DNA from: Marinobacter alexandrii
GTDB taxonomy: Bacteria > Pseudomonadota > Gammaproteobacteria > Pseudomonadales > Oleiphilaceae
Direction of reading: 5' to 3'
Assembly (NCBI RefSeq): GCF_005871205.1
Contig: NZ_SWKM01000011.1
Location: 1,116,001 to 1,180,000, forward strand
Length of the DNA: 64,000 nucleotides
Both the position numbers and the translations under genes were made by a program. Position 1 is the stretch's first letter; every line of letters starts with the position of its first letter. Below the pieces are notes generated by a model that made no database searches, was not told the origin of the DNA, and was given only the letters and a program-made list of their open reading frames with translations. Positions 59,171 to 64,000 of the stretch are shown one piece after another.

Positions 59171-60352
59171 ATGACAGTATCTGATCGCTGGTTACTGCCG
59201 GACGGGGTAGAGGACATTCTGCCGCCGCTGGCCGGACGGATCGAATCCCTGCGTCGGGATGTAATGGATACCTGCCAACGCTGGGGCTACCAGCTTGTAA
59301 TCCCTCCGCTGATCGAGTATCTCGAGTCGCTGTTTACCGGTACCGGGCACGACCTGGAACTCCAGACCTTCAAGCTGACCGATCAGCTGACTGGCCGGAT
59401 GATGGGCGTGCGCGCGGACATGACGCCACAGGCGGCTCGCATCGACGCCCACACTTTGGGTCATGAGGGAATCACTCGCCTGTGCTACGCGGGGCATGTT
59501 CTGCATACCCGCCCGAAGCACATGCTCACCGGCAGGACTCCGATCCAGGCAGGCTGTGAGTTGTTCGGCAGTGAGTCCGAGTCGGCCGATCTCGAAGTGA
59601 TCAGCCTGATGCTTGAGTCTCTCCGGGTCGCGGGACTGCCGCGTATTCATCTCGATCTGGCACACGTGTCCATCTACCAGAGTCTGATTGGCGAGGCTGA
59701 TTTCAGCCGGGATACCGAAGCCGCCATCTTTGACGCCATGGCCCGCAAGTCGGTGCCGGAACTGAACCAGCTTCTGGGCGACTGCCCGGCCGGTACGCCA
59801 GGCGCCCGCCTGCGCGAGCTGGCCAGGGTCAGCGGTGGCCCCGAGGCGCTGGAGCAGGCCCGTAGGATTCTTAAGGGCGCATCCGACGAGCTAGATGCGG
59901 CCCTGGATAAACTGGGCCGGGTCTGCGACATGCTGGCGCGGGATTACCCCGAGGTGAGCGTAGGCTTCGATTTCTGCGAACTGCGTGGTTACAACTATCA
60001 CACCGGGCTGGTATTTGCCGCCTACGTACCGGGCCACGGTGATTCCGTGGCCAAGGGTGGCCGCTACGATGCCATTGGCAGCGATTTTGGCCGTGCCCGT
60101 CCGGCAACCGGATTCAGCCTTGATATCCGTGCCCTGGTGTCTCTTGGCGAGCGGGTCCAGAAAAACAGTGGAGCGGTCTGGGCGCCCGCTGACGAGGATC
60201 CGGCCCTGGAAGGCGTGATCTCCGGTCTCCGGTTGACGGAGACGGTGATCCGGGCACTTCCGGAAGATGCCAATGCAAATCCGGCCGCCAGAGGCTGCGA
60301 CCGGAAACTGGTCAAACAGGGCGGCCAGTGGGTCGTTGAGAAGCTGGGCTGA
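59171..60352 (+). CDS. hisZ: ATP phosphoribosyltransferase regulatory subunit HisZ
   Basis: A 393-residue paralogue of histidyl-tRNA synthetase without the anticodon domain. Class II motif 2-like sequence is seen in LCYAGHVLHT and QAGCELFG. The C-terminal part has GFDFCELRGYNYHTGLVFAAY and GGRYDAIGSDFGRARPATGFSL. It partners the short HisG to start histidine synthesis. Gene order next to purA is as in Pseudomonas. The ATG at 59171 gives MTVSDRWLLPDGV; the frame opens earlier, at 59135, but without family similarity. Confidence 0.93.
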   Translation: MTVSDRWLLPDGVEDILPPLAGRIESLRRDVMDTCQRWGYQLVIPPLIEYLESLFTGTGHDLELQTFKLTDQLTGRMMGVRADMTPQAARIDAHTLGHEGITRLCYAGHVLHTRPKHMLTGRTPIQAGCELFGSESESADLEVISLMLESLRVAGLPRIHLDLAHVSIYQSLIGEADFSRDTEAAIFDAMARKSVPELNQLLGDCPAGTPGARLRELARVSGGPEALEQARRILKGASDELDAALDKLGRVCDMLARDYPEVSVGFDFCELRGYNYHTGLVFAAYVPGHGDSVAKGGRYDAIGSDFGRARPATGFSLDIRALVSLGERVQKNSGAVWAPADEDPALEGVISGLRLTETVIRALPEDANANPAARGCDRKLVKQGGQWVVEKLG

Positions 60353-60426
60353 GGCCCGTCGGGCCTTGGTGAACTTATTTACAGGTAAATTTGCGAAACG
60401 CCTGTCCCTTGGGGCAGCCGCATTGA

Positions 60427-61731
<1,305 letters not shown>

Positions 61732-61742
61732 TCCGCAAGAAT

Positions 61743-61783
61743 AAAAAAAGCCGCCACACAGGAAACTGTCTGGCGGCTTTTTT
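61743..61783. terminator. Bidirectional terminator between purA and cmoB
   Basis: AAGCCGCCA pairs with TGGCGGCTT. The stem continues, past one C-C mismatch, as ACAG/CTGT closed by a GAAA tetraloop. A runs and T runs flank both sides. Confidence 0.9.
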
Positions 61784-61817
61784 GTGCCTGTCTTTATCCG
61801 GGGTCGGCTGTCCGCGT

Positions 61818-62810
61818 CTAGGGCTTTTCGGCAATAATCGTGGCCCGACGTGGACCAGGATAGCCCTCGATGGTTTTGGACGGGTCGTTCGGGTCCAGGA
61901 AATCCCTTAGCGAGTTGAAGCGCATCCAGTCGGTACTGCGTTGCTCGTCGGTGGTGGTGTCGGTGACATCCACCACGCGGGCATTGCGGTAGCCGGTCCG
62001 GTCGAGCCAGCGCAAGAGGGTATCGCAACTGGGCAGGAACCAGACGTTGCGCATCTGCCCGTAGCGGTCCTCGGGCATCAGGCTGTGGCCTTCGGGCCCT
62101 TCCACCACCAGGGTTTCCAGCACCAGCTCGCCACCACGCCGAAGGGTCCCCTTGAGTTCCAGAAGATGATCCAGCGGGGATCGGCGATGGTAGAGCACAC
62201 CCATGGAAAAAGTGGTGTCGAACGCACCCAGGTTCTCGGGCAGGTCTTCCATGCGGACCGGCAGGAGATCCACCGGTACCTCACCCAGGTAGCGTTTGAC
62301 GCTCAGGAACTGGAACATGAACAGCAACCCCGGATCTATGCCGATGACTCTCCGGGCACCCTCGCCGAGCATGCGCCAGCAGTGATAGCCTGATCCACAG
62401 CCCACATCCAGGATGCGCCGGCCTTTCAGGTCTGACAGATACGGCTGCACCCGGTCCCACTTCCAGTCCGAGCGCCATTCGGTGTCGATATAGGTGCCGA
62501 AGAAGTCGAACGGGCCCTTGCGCCAGGGCATCAGGCCCCGCAGCGCGGACTCCAGCTGCTGGTTCTGCGCCTCGCTCAGAGGATCGTCGGTGCGCAGGGT
62601 GATGGCGGAATCGGTCAGGCTGGCGTCGACGTTCGACAAAGTTGGCAGCCCGTTCAAGGCGCCCAGCCAGCGCTCGAGGTCGCCGTGCGGGTTGTCATCA
62701 AAACGCTGGGTAAGTTGCGAGCGCAGTCGATCGGCCCATCGGTCGTGGCCGTCTTGCGCCAGCTCGGTTAATAACGGTCCGAAATGTGTCTGCCAGTCAA
62801 AAGTCGCCAT
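61818..62810 (-). CDS. cmoB: tRNA U34 carboxymethyltransferase CmoB
   Basis: A 330-residue SAM-like methyltransferase fold. The cofactor loop is RILDVGCGSGYHCWRMLGEGA, and RKGPFDFFGTYIDTEWRSDWKWDR is the family signature. FSMGVLYHRRSPLDHL and MRNVWFLPS follow. It uses carboxy-SAM, made by CmoA, to convert 5-hydroxyuridine-34 to cmo5U in tRNA. It lies 31 bp after cmoA on the same strand. The start at 62810 (MATFDWQTHFGPLL) is usual. Confidence 0.95.
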   Translation of the reverse strand: MATFDWQTHFGPLLTELAQDGHDRWADRLRSQLTQRFDDNPHGDLERWLGALNGLPTLSNVDASLTDSAITLRTDDPLSEAQNQQLESALRGLMPWRKGPFDFFGTYIDTEWRSDWKWDRVQPYLSDLKGRRILDVGCGSGYHCWRMLGEGARRVIGIDPGLLFMFQFLSVKRYLGEVPVDLLPVRMEDLPENLGAFDTTFSMGVLYHRRSPLDHLLELKGTLRRGGELVLETLVVEGPEGHSLMPEDRYGQMRNVWFLPSCDTLLRWLDRTGYRNARVVDVTDTTTDEQRSTDWMRFNSLRDFLDPNDPSKTIEGYPGPRRATIIAEKP

Positions 62811-62841
62811 GGGTCTCTAGATGAAATGGTGTTGATGGGTG

Positions 62842-63597
62842 TCAGTGGCTCTTGATCGCGAGCATGGACACAAAATTAAAGCACTGGTACCAGACCAGCA
62901 CCTGATCGAAGCCGGCCGCCAGCAGCCGTTCTTTGTGGGTGGCCAGGGTCTCAGGAATTAGCACCTGCTCAATGGCCGAGCGTTTCTGGCTGATCTCCAG
63001 ATCGGAGTAACCGTTCGCACGTTTGAATTCATGGTGCAGGCGGGTCTGGATGTCCTGTTCCTGGTCGGAATCAAAGCCGATCTTCTCGGACAGGATCAGC
63101 ACTCCGCCGGGCCGGGTCGCTTGCGCGATCCGTGTCAGTAGGTCGGTGCGTTGGTCCGGTGGAACAAACTGCAGGGTGAAGTTGAGCGTCGTGACCGAGG
63201 CATCGCTGAGCTCGGTGTCGAGAATGTCCTCGCACCTCAGTGTTACCGGCAACTCACTGTCATCAAGCGCAATATAATGCTCACAACGCTCAATCATCGC
63301 CTCGGAGTTGTCGACCCCGACCAGGGTGCAGTCCGAATGGGCGATGCCGTGGCGCATGGCGAGGGTCGAGGCGCCCAGCGAGCAGCCGAGATCGTAGCAT
63401 TGGGAGCCCGCCTGAACGTACTGCTCGGTGATCACCTCGATCATCGGGATGATGGTGGTGTAGCCGGGTACTGAGCGTCGGATCATATCCGGGAAGACCC
63501 GGGCGACAGAGGCGTCGAACCGGAAATCCTCAGGGCGACGTTCAGTGGCGAACAGCCGGTCGGTTTCCTGCTTCGGTGGCTGGCCTGGCTTACTCAT
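62842..63597 (-). CDS. cmoA: Carboxy-SAM synthase CmoA
   Basis: A 251-residue methyltransferase-like enzyme that makes carboxy-S-adenosylmethionine from SAM and prephenate. Signatures are FRFDASVARVFPDMIRRSVP, YDLGCSLGASTLAMRHG and VTTLNFTLQFVPPDQR. It feeds CmoB, encoded next. The start at 63597 overlaps the end of the small upstream gene by 8 bp, suggesting coupled translation. The N-terminal tail before FATERRPEDFRFD is short and polar. Confidence 0.95.
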   Translation of the reverse strand: MSKPGQPPKQETDRLFATERRPEDFRFDASVARVFPDMIRRSVPGYTTIIPMIEVITEQYVQAGSQCYDLGCSLGASTLAMRHGIAHSDCTLVGVDNSEAMIERCEHYIALDDSELPVTLRCEDILDTELSDASVTTLNFTLQFVPPDQRTDLLTRIAQATRPGGVLILSEKIGFDSDQEQDIQTRLHHEFKRANGYSDLEISQKRSAIEQVLIPETLATHKERLLAAGFDQVLVWYQCFNFVSMLAIKSH

Positions 63598-63997
63598 CGT
63601 CGTTCACCTTGCCCTGTTCGGAACCGGCGTTGTCCGGGGTAGCAGGAGCCTTGTCGGTGTCTGGCACTGGCGCAGCGGTGGGCGCTGGCCGGCTGCACCT
63701 TACGCCGCGGTTCTTGTAGTCAACGAGTATGCCCCGGAACGACGGATCGACATCGGCGGCGATGGCCAGGAAACCGTTGTCACACACGGCGTGCAGTTCC
63801 GAGGCCTTCGGCGACATCCGGAACGGCTCTTCCGGTTTGATGTTGATGGCCTGGAAATCACCCACTGGTACGTGGTCTTTATTGTCGGAATGATCAATCC
63901 GGCCGCTACTCTCCAGCACCATCACAGTGGCGATCACGGCGACGACCGCGGTGAGGATTAAACTGCGAACGGTGTAACGGGCCTCGTTCTGGCTCAT
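63590..63997 (-). CDS. Small single-helix membrane-anchored protein, unknown function
   Basis: A 135-residue protein. The N-terminus is inside, with one helix at about RSLILTAVVAVIATVMVLES, and the remainder should be periplasmic. Two cysteines (HAVCDNGFLAIAAD and RGVRCSRP) may form a disulfide. The C-terminal 35 residues are rich in Pro, Ala and Asp and probably disordered. It overlaps cmoA by 8 bp. The ATG is at 63997, three bases from the window edge, so an earlier start cannot be excluded. I do not recognise the family. Confidence 0.7.
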   Translation of the reverse strand: MSQNEARYTVRSLILTAVVAVIATVMVLESSGRIDHSDNKDHVPVGDFQAINIKPEEPFRMSPKASELHAVCDNGFLAIAADVDPSFRGILVDYKNRGVRCSRPAPTAAPVPDTDKAPATPDNAGSEQGKVNDDE

Positions 63998-64000
63998 GCC

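Overview
The window reads as chromosomal DNA of a motile, GC-rich marine gammaproteobacterium of the Pseudomonas/Marinobacter type. Marinobacter is my best guess, but this is inference: there is no 16S gene here. The support is a long housekeeping block in nearly the order I recall for Pseudomonas aeruginosa around PA4938-PA4967 (purA, hisZ, hflC, hflK, hflX, hfq, miaA, mutL, amiB, tsaE, nnr, queG, orn, rsgA, motB, motA, psd, a PilZ protein, fimX, serB, parC, parE), together with a complete acyclic terpene utilization (atu) cluster.

Layout. 1-1052: 5' end of an NCS2/AzgA purine permease and a UPF0126/TRIC membrane protein, both on the minus strand. 1360-2340: a zinc-free quinone oxidoreductase. 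2411-14411: the atu locus, with atuA-B-C-D-E-F-G-H on the minus strand and the TetR repressor gene atuR divergent from it; a palindromic operator lies in the 162-bp gap. A structured inverted-repeat element sits inside this operon between atuE and atuF. 14498-17020: a lipoprotein Ntn-hydrolase (penicillin/AHL acylase family). 17232-21431: a putative three-gene TRAP-like transport system (lipoprotein, periplasmic binding protein, and a large permease with an apparent fused Q-like N-terminus). 21584-24762: a subtilisin-like lipoprotein overlapping a PrcB-domain lipoprotein gene. 24830-35777: parE, an SLC13-type permease with two RCK_C domains, an EAL protein, cytochrome b561 plus YceI, a small membrane protein, parC and serB. 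35848-39930: a FimX-like degenerate GGDEF/EAL protein and a PilZ protein. 40162-42796: epmB, efp, epmA. 42841-64000: psd, motAB, rsgA, orn, queG, nnr, tsaE, amiB, mutL, miaA, hfq, hflX, hflK, hflC, hisZ, purA, cmoB, cmoA and a small membrane-anchored protein.

How the parts work together. AtuH, AtuD, AtuC/AtuF and AtuE supply CoA activation, dehydrogenation, biotin-dependent gamma-carboxylation and hydration for citronellol/geraniol breakdown; AtuB and AtuG are dehydrogenase/reductase-like helpers, AtuA has no settled role, and AtuR should shut the cluster off without substrate. EpmB and EpmA modify Lys34 of EF-P, whose gene lies between theirs. FimX and the PilZ protein are c-di-GMP readouts for surface behaviour, and motAB drive the flagellum. 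CmoA and CmoB act in sequence on tRNA U34.

No tRNA, rRNA, insertion sequence, prophage, CRISPR or conventional defence system is visible. The parts most worth a second look are the subtilase/PrcB pair, the TRAP-like set, the structured repeat within the atu operon, the atu enzyme active sites, and a 15-codon open frame with a good ribosome binding site between two hairpins near 30.2 kb.
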